DNA from: Spirochaetota bacterium
GTDB lineage: Bacteria > Spirochaetota > UBA4802 > UB4802
Assembly (NCBI GenBank): GCA_018399855.1
Contig: JAGYNX010000041.1
Span: 1 to 11,175 of the forward strand
DNA length: 11,175 nt
Reading direction: 5' to 3'
Shown: positions 5,821-11,175 of the stretch, piece by piece
Layout: every line of letters starts with the position of its first letter
Position numbering within the stretch: the stretch's first letter is position 1
Made by a program: the position numbers and the translations under genes
The notes under the pieces: model-generated
The model's database searches: none
Seen by the model: only the letters and a program-made list of their open reading frames with translations
Told to the model about the DNA's origin: nothing

Positions 5821-6835
5821 ATTCAACATACTGTTCCCTGTCTTTACGCAGGTTGATTATCCCTGAATCGTGCAATTCCCTCATTTTTCGCACAATCTCG
5901 TCCCGCGACTCGTTAATCTCGCTGAGCCGCACCGGCCCCATTGCTTCCATCTCGCTTAACACATCGGTGGCCCGGTTTTTACTCATATTCCTGACAAACT
6001 TTACCCGCAAATCATCACCCGCTCCTTTTAAAGACCTGGCAATAACATAGTCGTCTCCAAGTTCGTCAATGAGCACCTGTACTTCAGGATTGGTGAGATT
6101 TAATACATTTTCAAAGGTAAAGATCTTTGCCCGTATCTCGCTTGATATATCCGGCATGGCGGTATCAAAATATTCCATCATGTGTTTTTCCTGTTCACCG
6201 CTCATATGCCCCATGATATCTACAAGGGCGTTCAGCCCACCCGCGTGGGCCACGTCACTGCCGGAGTAAAGATGTTCATCGTATTTCTTGCGCAACACCC
6301 GTGAAACCTCCAGCACGGCATCGGGGGAGGTTTTTTCCATTTTGGCCATGCGAATAGTCACTTCTTTGGCCATCTCCTGTGACAGGCCTTTCAGCACTTC
6401 CGCTGCCTTGCGCGGCGGCAGGTAGGCAAGGGTTACCGCAACGGTTTGCGGATGTTCGTTTTGTATCAACGTAATTATTATTTCAGAATCAACATCAGAG
6501 AGAAAATCAAACCCCTTCTCAAGGTCTTGATGGGTAAGTTTGCGAAGTATATCCTCTGCTTTTTCTTTGCCGAATGCTGAGAACAGAAGTTCTTTTGCCA
6601 CGTTCTGTCCCCCTGTCACACTGCCTTTCTTCTTTTTCAGCTCCAGAAGAAATTCGCCGATCAGGTCTTCCTTGTCTTCGGGGTTTAATGCGTCAATTTT
6701 TGCTATTTCTCCCGCCAGAATGCTGATACTGTCTTCGTCGAGGTGTTTCATTACTTCTGAGGCGATATCGGGACCCAGGGCTACCAGCAAGGCGGCTGCA
6801 CGTTCAGCACCATTCATGTCATTAAGTGATTTCAT
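5819..6835 (-). CDS. fliG: Flagellar motor switch protein FliG (paralogue-like)
   Basis: FliG forms the upper part of the flagellar C-ring on the cytoplasmic face, joining MS-ring to FliM and contacting the stator. The product is 338 aa, the normal length. It shows FliG-N (ERAAALLVALGPDIASEV), the middle-domain EHPQTVAV motif (127-134), the GG linker (AHAGGLNALVDIMGHM, about 197-211) and FliG-C (LKGAGDDLRVKFVRNMSK ... GPVRLSEI). Using my recollection of Escherichia coli torque residues K264, R281, D288, D289 and R297, a gapless alignment puts Lys270 and Arg303 in place, but Asn287 at R281, Ser294 at D288 and Glu295 at D289. Spirochaetes often carry two or more FliG proteins, so this may be a non-canonical copy. 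ATG 6835 overlaps the rnfB stop (ATGA), implying translational coupling. No other flagellar gene is visible in the window. Confidence 0.95.
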   Translation of the reverse strand: MKSLNDMNGAERAAALLVALGPDIASEVMKHLDEDSISILAGEIAKIDALNPEDKEDLIGEFLLELKKKKGSVTGGQNVAKELLFSAFGKEKAEDILRKLTHQDLEKGFDFLSDVDSEIIITLIQNEHPQTVAVTLAYLPPRKAAEVLKGLSQEMAKEVTIRMAKMEKTSPDAVLEVSRVLRKKYDEHLYSGSDVAHAGGLNALVDIMGHMSGEQEKHMMEYFDTAMPDISSEIRAKIFTFENVLNLTNPEVQVLIDELGDDYVIARSLKGAGDDLRVKFVRNMSKNRATDVLSEMEAMGPVRLSEINESRDEIVRKMRELHDSGIINLRKDREQYVE

Positions 6836-7686
6836 TTAACTTCTGCTTTCTCTTGAACAAATTCTATTACATCCTGCGGACAAACTTCAGCACATCTGCC
6901 GCAGTTAATACATGTCTTGTAATCGAATACGGCAAGAAAGTCAACTACTCTTATGGCGGTATCAACCTCATCATTGTCAGCAAATACCTCTGTTCTGCAC
7001 ACTTTCTCGCACCGTTTACACGCGATACAGCCTACCGAACATCCTTTTTTCATTCGCGGTGCTTTTTCCTTGTTTCTGCAAATCACGTAGACGTCAAATT
7101 CCCTGTCCAAAAGACTTATAATATTTCGCGGACATGCCTCTACGCAGTTACCACAACCAGTACACTTAACCGGATCAACAACGGGAATATCTTTATCATT
7201 AAGATGTATGGCATCAAATGGACATGACCGTACGCAATCGCCAAGCCCAAGACACCCGTATTCACAAACCTTGAATCCGCCGGCTACCAGTTGGGCGGCG
7301 GAGCAGCTTAACGGGCCGTCATATATAAAACGGATCTTTGTCACGTCGTTACCGCCCTGACAGTGTACCCGTGCAATCTTTGATGATGACACCTCTGCCT
7401 CTACGCCCATCACATCGGCCATCTTCTCGATTGTCTCTCTTCCCCCAACTGGACAGAGATTCAGGGACACCCCTTCATTAACTATACTTGCCGCATACCC
7501 GGCACATCCGGGAAAACCGCACGCCCCGCAGTTGGCCCCCGGTAGAATTGCTTCAATTTTTTCTATACGTGGATCTTTCTCCACCCTGAGTGTTTTCTTC
7601 ACAATTGAAAGAATCAGCCCGAACAACGCGCCAAGTATTGTTAAACTGATTAAAGATGGAACCGATGGAAACAATATTTCACCCAT
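6832..7686 (-). CDS. rnfB: RnfB-like multi-cluster ferredoxin subunit, standalone
   Basis: RnfB is the iron-sulphur subunit of the Rnf ferredoxin:NAD+ oxidoreductase that couples electron flow to ion pumping at the inner membrane. The product is 284 aa. It has an N-terminal membrane anchor (SLISLTILGALFGLILSIV), the 4Fe-4S domain typical of RnfB (Cys53, 56, 61, 78 in ANCGACGFPGCAGYA ... LCPVGG), then Cys141/145/151/155, Cys175/178/181/185, an extra group Cys216/220/223/226/230, and Cys259/262/265/269. This suggests four to five clusters. The rest of Rnf (A, C, D, E, G) is absent nearby, so it may serve a distant complex or act alone. GAGGGG just before ATG 7686 is a strong ribosome site. It is co-transcribed with fliG by ATGA overlap. 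Family assignment is firm; partner is unknown. Confidence 0.92.
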   Translation of the reverse strand: MGEILFPSVPSLISLTILGALFGLILSIVKKTLRVEKDPRIEKIEAILPGANCGACGFPGCAGYAASIVNEGVSLNLCPVGGRETIEKMADVMGVEAEVSSSKIARVHCQGGNDVTKIRFIYDGPLSCSAAQLVAGGFKVCEYGCLGLGDCVRSCPFDAIHLNDKDIPVVDPVKCTGCGNCVEACPRNIISLLDREFDVYVICRNKEKAPRMKKGCSVGCIACKRCEKVCRTEVFADNDEVDTAIRVVDFLAVFDYKTCINCGRCAEVCPQDVIEFVQEKAEVK

Positions 7687-7739
7687 GTCCCCTCACCTGA
7701 TATAAATCTATATTTAATTATTTAATGTAATGGTGGGAC

Positions 7740-7767
7740 ATTCTGCACAAAAGCAAAAAAAAGTCAA
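7740..7767 (-). promoter_or_regulatory. Putative promoter of the rnfB-fliG operon
   Basis: On the minus strand TTGACT (7767-7762) is followed after 16 nt by CAGAAT (7745-7740), about 55 nt before the rnfB start. Five of six -35 and four of six -10 positions match consensus. A flagellar sigma28-type promoter was not obvious. Confidence 0.35.
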
Positions 7768-7784
7768 TCGTCTTTGCGGGTAAG

Positions 7785-7947
7785 GATTTCACCACAGAGG
7801 CACAGAGATACAGAGAAAGGATTTTATATTTGTCTTTGTGTTAAATTAAAGCGATATGCCAATTGCGATAATCTTTCAGTTGTTATGAAATGCAACGGGT
7901 AAAACATATACTCCCCCTCTGTATCTCTGTGCCTCTGTGGTGAAATC
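7785..7947. repeat. Perfect 31-bp inverted repeat, CACCACAGAGGCACAGAGA family
   Basis: The arm 7785-7815 (GATTTCACCACAGAGGCACA then GAGATACAGAG) is the exact reverse complement of 7917-7947; the spacer is 101 nt. The arms contain a near-tandem 8-9-nt period built on CAGAG. From memory this motif is a dispersed extragenic repeat in environmental bacterial genomes, similar in style to but distinct from the CGCAGATAAA element at 2259. Arm identity is seen directly; the family comparison is recollection. Confidence 0.9.
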
Positions 7948-7964
7948 TTTTATTTAATTTGTTC

Positions 7965-7993
7965 TTGCATATATACCGACTGTTTTGTAGAAT
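7965..7993 (+). promoter_or_regulatory. Putative promoter of the GHKL gene
   Basis: TTGCAT (7965-7970), a 17-nt spacer and TAGAAT (7988-7993) lie about 42 nt before ATG 8036. The -10 box is good (5 of 6); the -35 box is weak. No Shine-Dalgarno is evident before the start. Confidence 0.36.
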
Positions 7994-8035
7994 AATTTCT
8001 GCGAATCAATACTATTCTTACCGACATGTATATTA

Positions 8036-8689
8036 ATGGAAAGTACGATAAAGACACCGGAAATTAAGAACGAGATAATATCAGCTATAAACACCGGGCA
8101 AGACATGGTGTTTATCAGTTATTCCATTCTTGAAGAAACAGAGAAGAATATTCAGTTTGCCCTGGCAAAGATCCTGGAAAAAAGCAATAAACAAGACTAC
8201 CTTACCCCGGTTTACTCAAGTATAAAAGAACTCATTGCTAACGCCATAAAGGCCAATGCCAAGTTTATCCTGATAAAAGAAGGCGAGATCGAGAATCCTG
8301 ATGACCCCATGGAGGTGGTTACCCGGGTACGCAAGATACTCAACGAGGAAGCACTTCTGAAGTACGGGGTAAAATCGAAGAAATACCGCCTTTCAACACG
8401 GGTATATTTGAAAATACAGGGACGAAAACTGATAGTAGATGTAATCAACAACCTGCCCCTTCCCGAGAAAGAACTCAAGCGTATACACGAAAGGATAGAA
8501 AGATCTTCACATTATGACAGCATCGCCGAATTTTACATGGAAAATCCAGATCCAATCGCCGAGGGTATGGGGCTGGGGCTTTCCATGGTGGTGGTATTGC
8601 TGAAAAGCATTGATATACCGCATACTAATTTTACAGTATATACTGACGAAGAACACAAAACAACCGCACGGCTGATTATTCCGCTGTAA
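8036..8689 (+). CDS. Standalone GHKL ATPase-fold protein without a dimerisation/His domain
   Basis: The product (217 aa) is soluble with no signal or membrane segment. It carries the marks of a HATPase/GHKL domain: an N-box (SSIKELIANAIKANA, Glu65 and Asn69), a weak G1-like region (VDVINNLPLP, about 134-143, Asp135) in place of DxGxG, and a clear G2 box (EGMGLGLSM, 176-184) followed by LLKSI and a final strand TTARLIIPL. Between N-box and G1 there is a basic insert of about 50 residues (NPDDPMEVVTRVRK, KYGVKSKKYRLSTR). There is no H-box or receiver, so it is not an ordinary sensor kinase. It could be a kinase-related anti-sigma-like protein, a partner that binds ATP, or a regulator of another kinase. 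Its 3' end overlaps the convergent TetR gene by 14 nt. Function is unknown. Confidence 0.8.
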   Translation: MESTIKTPEIKNEIISAINTGQDMVFISYSILEETEKNIQFALAKILEKSNKQDYLTPVYSSIKELIANAIKANAKFILIKEGEIENPDDPMEVVTRVRKILNEEALLKYGVKSKKYRLSTRVYLKIQGRKLIVDVINNLPLPEKELKRIHERIERSSHYDSIAEFYMENPDPIAEGMGLGLSMVVVLLKSIDIPHTNFTVYTDEEHKTTARLIIPL

Positions 8690-9278
8690 TATAGGCCATT
8701 ATCATCTTCATGCTGGTTCTGGCAAGATGATCAATATTATACATTTCCGGGTTAAAGGTCCACTGTATTGCCACGTTCATAACCATGGCGGCAATGGCGT
8801 AAGAAGCATTCACAGAATTGACCTGTTTGAACACTTCCTGCTCAATGCCCATATCAATAACCTTTCGTATCTCATCACAGAGCTGCTCATATATACGGCT
8901 GTTTATGGCTTTTACCCGGTTGTTGATGGGAACCTGTGCCCAGAAATCGACAAGCACCGTGTAAAATGCAGGATGACGTTTGGCGGTAACAATAAAGGCA
9001 ATGACTATGGCACGAAGTTTTCTCTCCGGTGTTTTATACTTGTCCGCACGACGGTTGATATTCTCTTTTATTATTATGTATATCTGCTCAAGAAGATGAA
9101 TGAGAATGTCTTCTTTTGTTTTAAAATAATGCAGCACTCCACCTTTTGAAAGACCGGCATTGTTTGCAATATCTTCAACTGTAAAATTATTATACCCTTT
9201 TGATGCGATAACCTCATATGCAGATTGCACAATCTGCATCTTTCGCATTTCTTCTTTCTCCGCCTTTTTCCGAGCCAT
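8676..9278 (-). CDS. TetR-family transcriptional regulator
   Basis: The product (200 aa from ATG 9278) is a dimeric DNA-binding repressor of the TetR/AcrR type. The N-terminal helix-turn-helix is clear: QIVQSAYEVIASKGYNNF, TVEDIANNAGLSKGGVLHYF, KTKEDILIHL. The C-terminal ligand domain (about 70-200) resembles BetI/YcdC-type members (KTPERKLRAIVIAFI, FYTVLVDFWAQV). A longer frame starts at 9344, but ATG 9278 has an AGGA 8 nt upstream and begins at the typical basic tail (MARKKAEKEEMRKM), so it is preferred. TTTAGACTAAA (9319-9329), a perfect palindrome upstream, may be its own operator. The gene converges on the GHKL gene with a 14-nt tail overlap, without room for a separate terminator. Ligand and regulon are unknown. 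Confidence 0.93.
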   Translation of the reverse strand: MARKKAEKEEMRKMQIVQSAYEVIASKGYNNFTVEDIANNAGLSKGGVLHYFKTKEDILIHLLEQIYIIIKENINRRADKYKTPERKLRAIVIAFIVTAKRHPAFYTVLVDFWAQVPINNRVKAINSRIYEQLCDEIRKVIDMGIEQEVFKQVNSVNASYAIAAMVMNVAIQWTFNPEMYNIDHLARTSMKMIMAYITAE

Positions 9279-9310
9279 GTAATTAATCCTGTCTTTAGTT
9301 CTTTTTCTGT

Positions 9311-9340
9311 AATGTATCTTTAGACTAAAACTTATTTCAA
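9311..9340 (-). promoter_or_regulatory. Putative tetR promoter with operator-like palindrome
   Basis: On the minus strand TTGAAA (9340-9335) is followed after 18 nt by TACATT (9316-9311). The palindrome TTTAGACTAAA (9319-9329) lies in the spacer between the two boxes, where a repressor would block polymerase. This placement suggests autoregulation; the arms are short (5 bp), so the call is tentative. Confidence 0.36.
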
Positions 9341-9391
9341 GCATTTTATTATTACGTCAAGTGTATTAGCTATTGAAAATTGTTTTTATGA

Positions 9392-9437
9392 AAAATCAGT
9401 ACTATTTTGCACTTTTTTTCAGAAAAAACAGTACAAT
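9392..9437. repeat. Two 14-nt direct repeats AAAANCAGTACNAT, 32 bp apart
   Basis: AAAATCAGTACTAT (9392-9405) and AAAAACAGTACAAT (9424-9437) agree at 12 of 14 positions. Their 32-bp start-to-start distance is about three helical turns, which puts them on one face of the DNA. They could be paired sites for a regulator acting on the collar-domain gene or on tetR. No family is identified. Confidence 0.45.
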
Positions 9438-9598
9438 AGGCTGATATTACTTGAAAAAATAAACATAATAACCCACAATGGTCTGATACTACATAAAGAA
9501 ACATTACATTTTGAATCCGTTGCATATTTTCTCAAATCATCTCAAGCAGCAAACCAGACAAAAAAATCAGTTGTGTATCACAACCAGGAAACCGAGTT

Positions 9599-10288
9599 AT
9601 GCTGAAAAAAACAATACCCTCATGGATAACCGTAACACTTTTCGCCAGTGTAATAATGGCATATACATCACCGGTCAGCATACCGCATATATTCAGACCG
9701 GGAAGCGTCATCTCGGCAAGCCAGGTAAATGAAAACTTCAGGCTGCTGGAAGACCGCATCAACCAGCTTGCTGAACAGGTTTCCGTTGCACCCGCGGGCA
9801 TAATCATGCCATTTGGGGGAACCAGCGACAAGGTGCCCGATGGGTGGATGATATGTGACGGCCGGGAGGTAAGCAGGGAGCAGTATTCCAGGCTTTTTTC
9901 GGTTATATCATTACATTTTGGCGAAGGGGACGGCGTACATACCTTCAACATTCCCGATCTGCGTGGTGTGTTTATTCGGGGATCAAACAGGGTAGCGGAC
10001 AAAACAAGGGACGACATGTATGCTGATCCTGATTTCAAAGAAAGGGTATGGTATGATAGAACGGGAAAAGCCAACAGGCTTCTTCCCGGAGATGAAGGCA
10101 TCGGCACATACCAGGAAGATGAGATAAAAAAACACAATCATGAATACATCCTTCTATATGGCAATGCCGGAAGGGACAGTTTCGGCGATAATCTTGCGTA
10201 CAAGTCCAAAATATCACGCACCACTGATTTTGGCGGACGGGAAACCCGTTCCAAGAATGTAAGTACCCATTTCATAATAAAATACTGA
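9599..10288 (+). CDS. Exported phage tail-collar-domain protein
   Basis: The product (229 aa) begins with an N-terminal signal/anchor (residues about 5-22, ITVTLFASVIMAY), then HIFRPGSVISASQVNENF, a segment common in exported bacterial proteins of this type, and a short coiled-coil (FRLLEDRINQLAEQV). Residues about 66-130 are a tail-collar fold (PAGIIMPFGGTSDKVPDGWM, ICDGREVSREQYSRLF, NIPDLRGVFIRGSN). The C-terminus (KKHNHEY, then RETRSKNVSTHFIIKY) is the usual end of collar/tail-fibre-type proteins. No phage structural genes lie around it, and the signal peptide argues for a cell-envelope or surface role rather than a virion part. AGGA lies about 9 nt before ATG 9599. The next gene starts 8 nt after its stop, implying one operon. 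The name reflects the fold, not a known function. Confidence 0.88.
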   Translation: MLKKTIPSWITVTLFASVIMAYTSPVSIPHIFRPGSVISASQVNENFRLLEDRINQLAEQVSVAPAGIIMPFGGTSDKVPDGWMICDGREVSREQYSRLFSVISLHFGEGDGVHTFNIPDLRGVFIRGSNRVADKTRDDMYADPDFKERVWYDRTGKANRLLPGDEGIGTYQEDEIKKHNHEYILLYGNAGRDSFGDNLAYKSKISRTTDFGGRETRSKNVSTHFIIKY

Positions 10289-10296
10289 TCAGCTCT

Positions 10297-11175
10297 ATGC
10301 GGTTACTATACATACAATTGATACTGCTCAACACCATGTACATGGTGCCCCCTCTCATGGCAGAAACGGCACAGGGCATGCAAGACGAGAAAATAACCAT
10401 AGCCGTTATGCACATACAGGCAAACAATTGCAGTGAAGCCCTGGCAATGGCAGTAAAGGATATTCTTTCACATAAGCTTTTCCAGTCCGGCACCTTTATA
10501 CTTCTTGAAAGAAGTCACGTGGATACAATACTGCAAAAGCACCCGGAGAGCATTACCGGGCGTACTGATCCGCAGGGCATGGCTGAGATCGGCAGGATAC
10601 TTTCTGTTCAAAAAGTTATCACGGGATCGGTTACCCGGCTGGGCAAGCTCAGGATTGACCTGCGGTTTATCGATACGGAAAAGGGTATCATTGATCTTTC
10701 ACTGAGCAGAAAAAACAGCAGCACGGCGGACTTCGAACACAACATCATGCGAATGGTGGACAGGTCACGGTTATACTATAACGGCTATACAGGGGTAACC
10801 GGCAGGTGTAATCTCACCCTGCAGGGAAGCTTCGTGTCCCCACTGGGTGTTCTTGCCGACGGCACAGACGCGGGTATGGGAAGCACCCTGGACATTACAC
10901 TCAATGACTTTTTTTTAAACAGGTATCCCCTCAGCGCGTCAGTGGGATTTTACCGCATGAAACCATCCATTCGCTCAATTGACCATTTCTACATGATCCC
11001 GGTTTCATTTCTTACCGGCTGGCCCGTTGCACTGTCACCTACCACCCGTGTCATTCCCGGTGCGGGTTTGGGCTATCTTATTTCTCACGTCCGCCATGAT
11101 ACTATTGAAGTTCGTACGTATGGAAAATACAGGTATAGCGAAGAGTTTTATTTCAATCCCATGATAACCGCCCGG
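10297..11175 (+). CDS. CsgG-like domain protein with β-barrel-like C-terminus, runs off right edge
   Basis: The frame is open from ATG 10297 to the window end (293 codons). A signal peptide of about 22 residues (MRLLYIQLILLNTMYMVPPL, then MAE) precedes a CsgG/TolB-like domain (about 31-135): KITIAVMHIQ, TFILLERSHVDTILQ, MAEIGRILSVQKVITGSVTR, GKLRIDLRFIDTEKG. After about residue 160, alternating β-strand sequences (GRCNLTLQGSFVSP, STLDITLNDFF, PLSASVGFYRMKP, RVIPGAGLGYLIS) look like an outer-membrane barrel or barrel-like domain. CsgG-like proteins are usually secretion channels or lipoproteins; this one lacks an obvious lipobox. It follows the collar gene by 8 nt with no good Shine-Dalgarno, suggesting translational coupling. 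The end is unseen, so barrel size and completeness are unknown. Confidence 0.8.
   Translation, partial: MRLLYIQLILLNTMYMVPPLMAETAQGMQDEKITIAVMHIQANNCSEALAMAVKDILSHKLFQSGTFILLERSHVDTILQKHPESITGRTDPQGMAEIGRILSVQKVITGSVTRLGKLRIDLRFIDTEKGIIDLSLSRKNSSTADFEHNIMRMVDRSRLYYNGYTGVTGRCNLTLQGSFVSPLGVLADGTDAGMGSTLDITLNDFFLNRYPLSASVGFYRMKPSIRSIDHFYMIPVSFLTGWPVALSPTTRVIPGAGLGYLISHVRHDTIEVRTYGKYRYSEEFYFNPMITAR

Larger units (their letters stand above)
7687..8035. other. Divergent spacer (rnfB / GHKL gene) with long inverted repeat
   Basis: No gene is seen in this 349-base spacer. It holds two outward promoters and, between them, a perfect 31-bp inverted repeat with about 101 nt inside. The inner 101 nt is AT-rich and has no recognisable frame. 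The inverted repeat could form a long hairpin if transcribed. Confidence 0.65.
9279..9598. other. Divergent AT-rich spacer between TetR and collar-domain genes
   Basis: This spacer of 320 bases has no gene. It holds the TetR promoter and palindrome (9311-9340), two direct repeats (9392-9405 and 9424-9437) and a possible promoter for the collar gene, TTGAAA (9451-9456), 17 nt, CACAAT (9474-9479). No terminator is visible. Confidence 0.5.

Noticed and set aside
7785..7947. CRISPR array or insertion sequence
   Set aside because: There are only two arms in inverted orientation, no regular spacers, and the 101-nt interior has no transposase frame.
9279..9344. Longer TetR start at 9344
   Set aside because: The extra 22 residues have no ribosome site and cover the putative promoter; ATG 9278 has AGGA at good spacing and a typical basic N-terminus.
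9532..10137. 201-codon minus-strand open frame opposite the collar-domain gene
   Set aside because: The plus-strand product has a recognisable collar domain, signal peptide and ribosome site; the antisense translation resembles nothing.
9599..11175. Prophage
   Set aside because: A collar domain alone is not enough: no capsid, terminase, integrase or other tail genes are seen, and the protein has a signal peptide.

Overview
The window looks like a piece of a diderm, flagellated, chemoheterotrophic bacterium, most likely a spirochaete (Spirochaetota, possibly an uncultured lineage). This is inferred from the gene mix: a 7TMR-DISM sensor kinase with a galactose-binding-like sensor domain, a FliG with unusual torque residues, several lipoproteins with relaxed lipoboxes, a membrane SpoIIE-type phosphatase, a CsgG-like/outer-membrane-barrel protein, and AT-rich spacers with short dispersed repeats. 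No rRNA, tRNA or CRISPR was seen. Another diderm phylum cannot be excluded from sequence reading alone.

Layout. 1-1636 (-): a hybrid-looking 7TMR-DISM histidine kinase whose C-terminus runs off the left edge. 1819-2199 (+): a small lipoprotein, divergent from the kinase. 2200-2517: a spacer with an inverted repeat of the 'CGCAGATAAACGCAGATGAA' type. 2518-3855 (+): a six-TM SpoIIE/PP2C phosphatase flanked by a direct repeat of about 90 bp. 3856-4232: the second repeat copy, an ATTCCCGC/GCGGGAAT palindrome and a truncated GIY-YIG nuclease remnant. 4233-4886 (+): an exported SLT-type lytic transglycosylase. 5022-5768 (+): an SH3-domain lipoprotein that ends in a bidirectional terminator shared with the convergent operon rnfB-fliG (7686-5819, -). 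7687-8035: a divergent regulatory spacer carrying a perfect 31-bp inverted repeat. 8036-8689 (+): a GHKL ATPase-fold protein without a phosphoacceptor domain, overlapping tail to tail with a TetR-family regulator (9278-8676, -). 9599-10288 (+): an exported phage-tail-collar-domain protein, followed 8 bases later by a CsgG-domain/β-barrel protein that runs off the right edge (10297-11175).

How it may work together. Three genes are signalling parts (sensor kinase, PP2C phosphatase, GHKL protein) and most of the others are envelope parts (lipoproteins, transglycosylase, collar protein, CsgG/barrel protein). The most striking arrangement is the translational coupling (ATGA overlap) of an Rnf-type multi-cluster ferredoxin subunit with a FliG paralogue that lacks part of the canonical torque-charge set. 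The other notable signal is the density of short palindromic and direct repeats of at least three families in the spacers, one of them abutting a decayed GIY-YIG gene.
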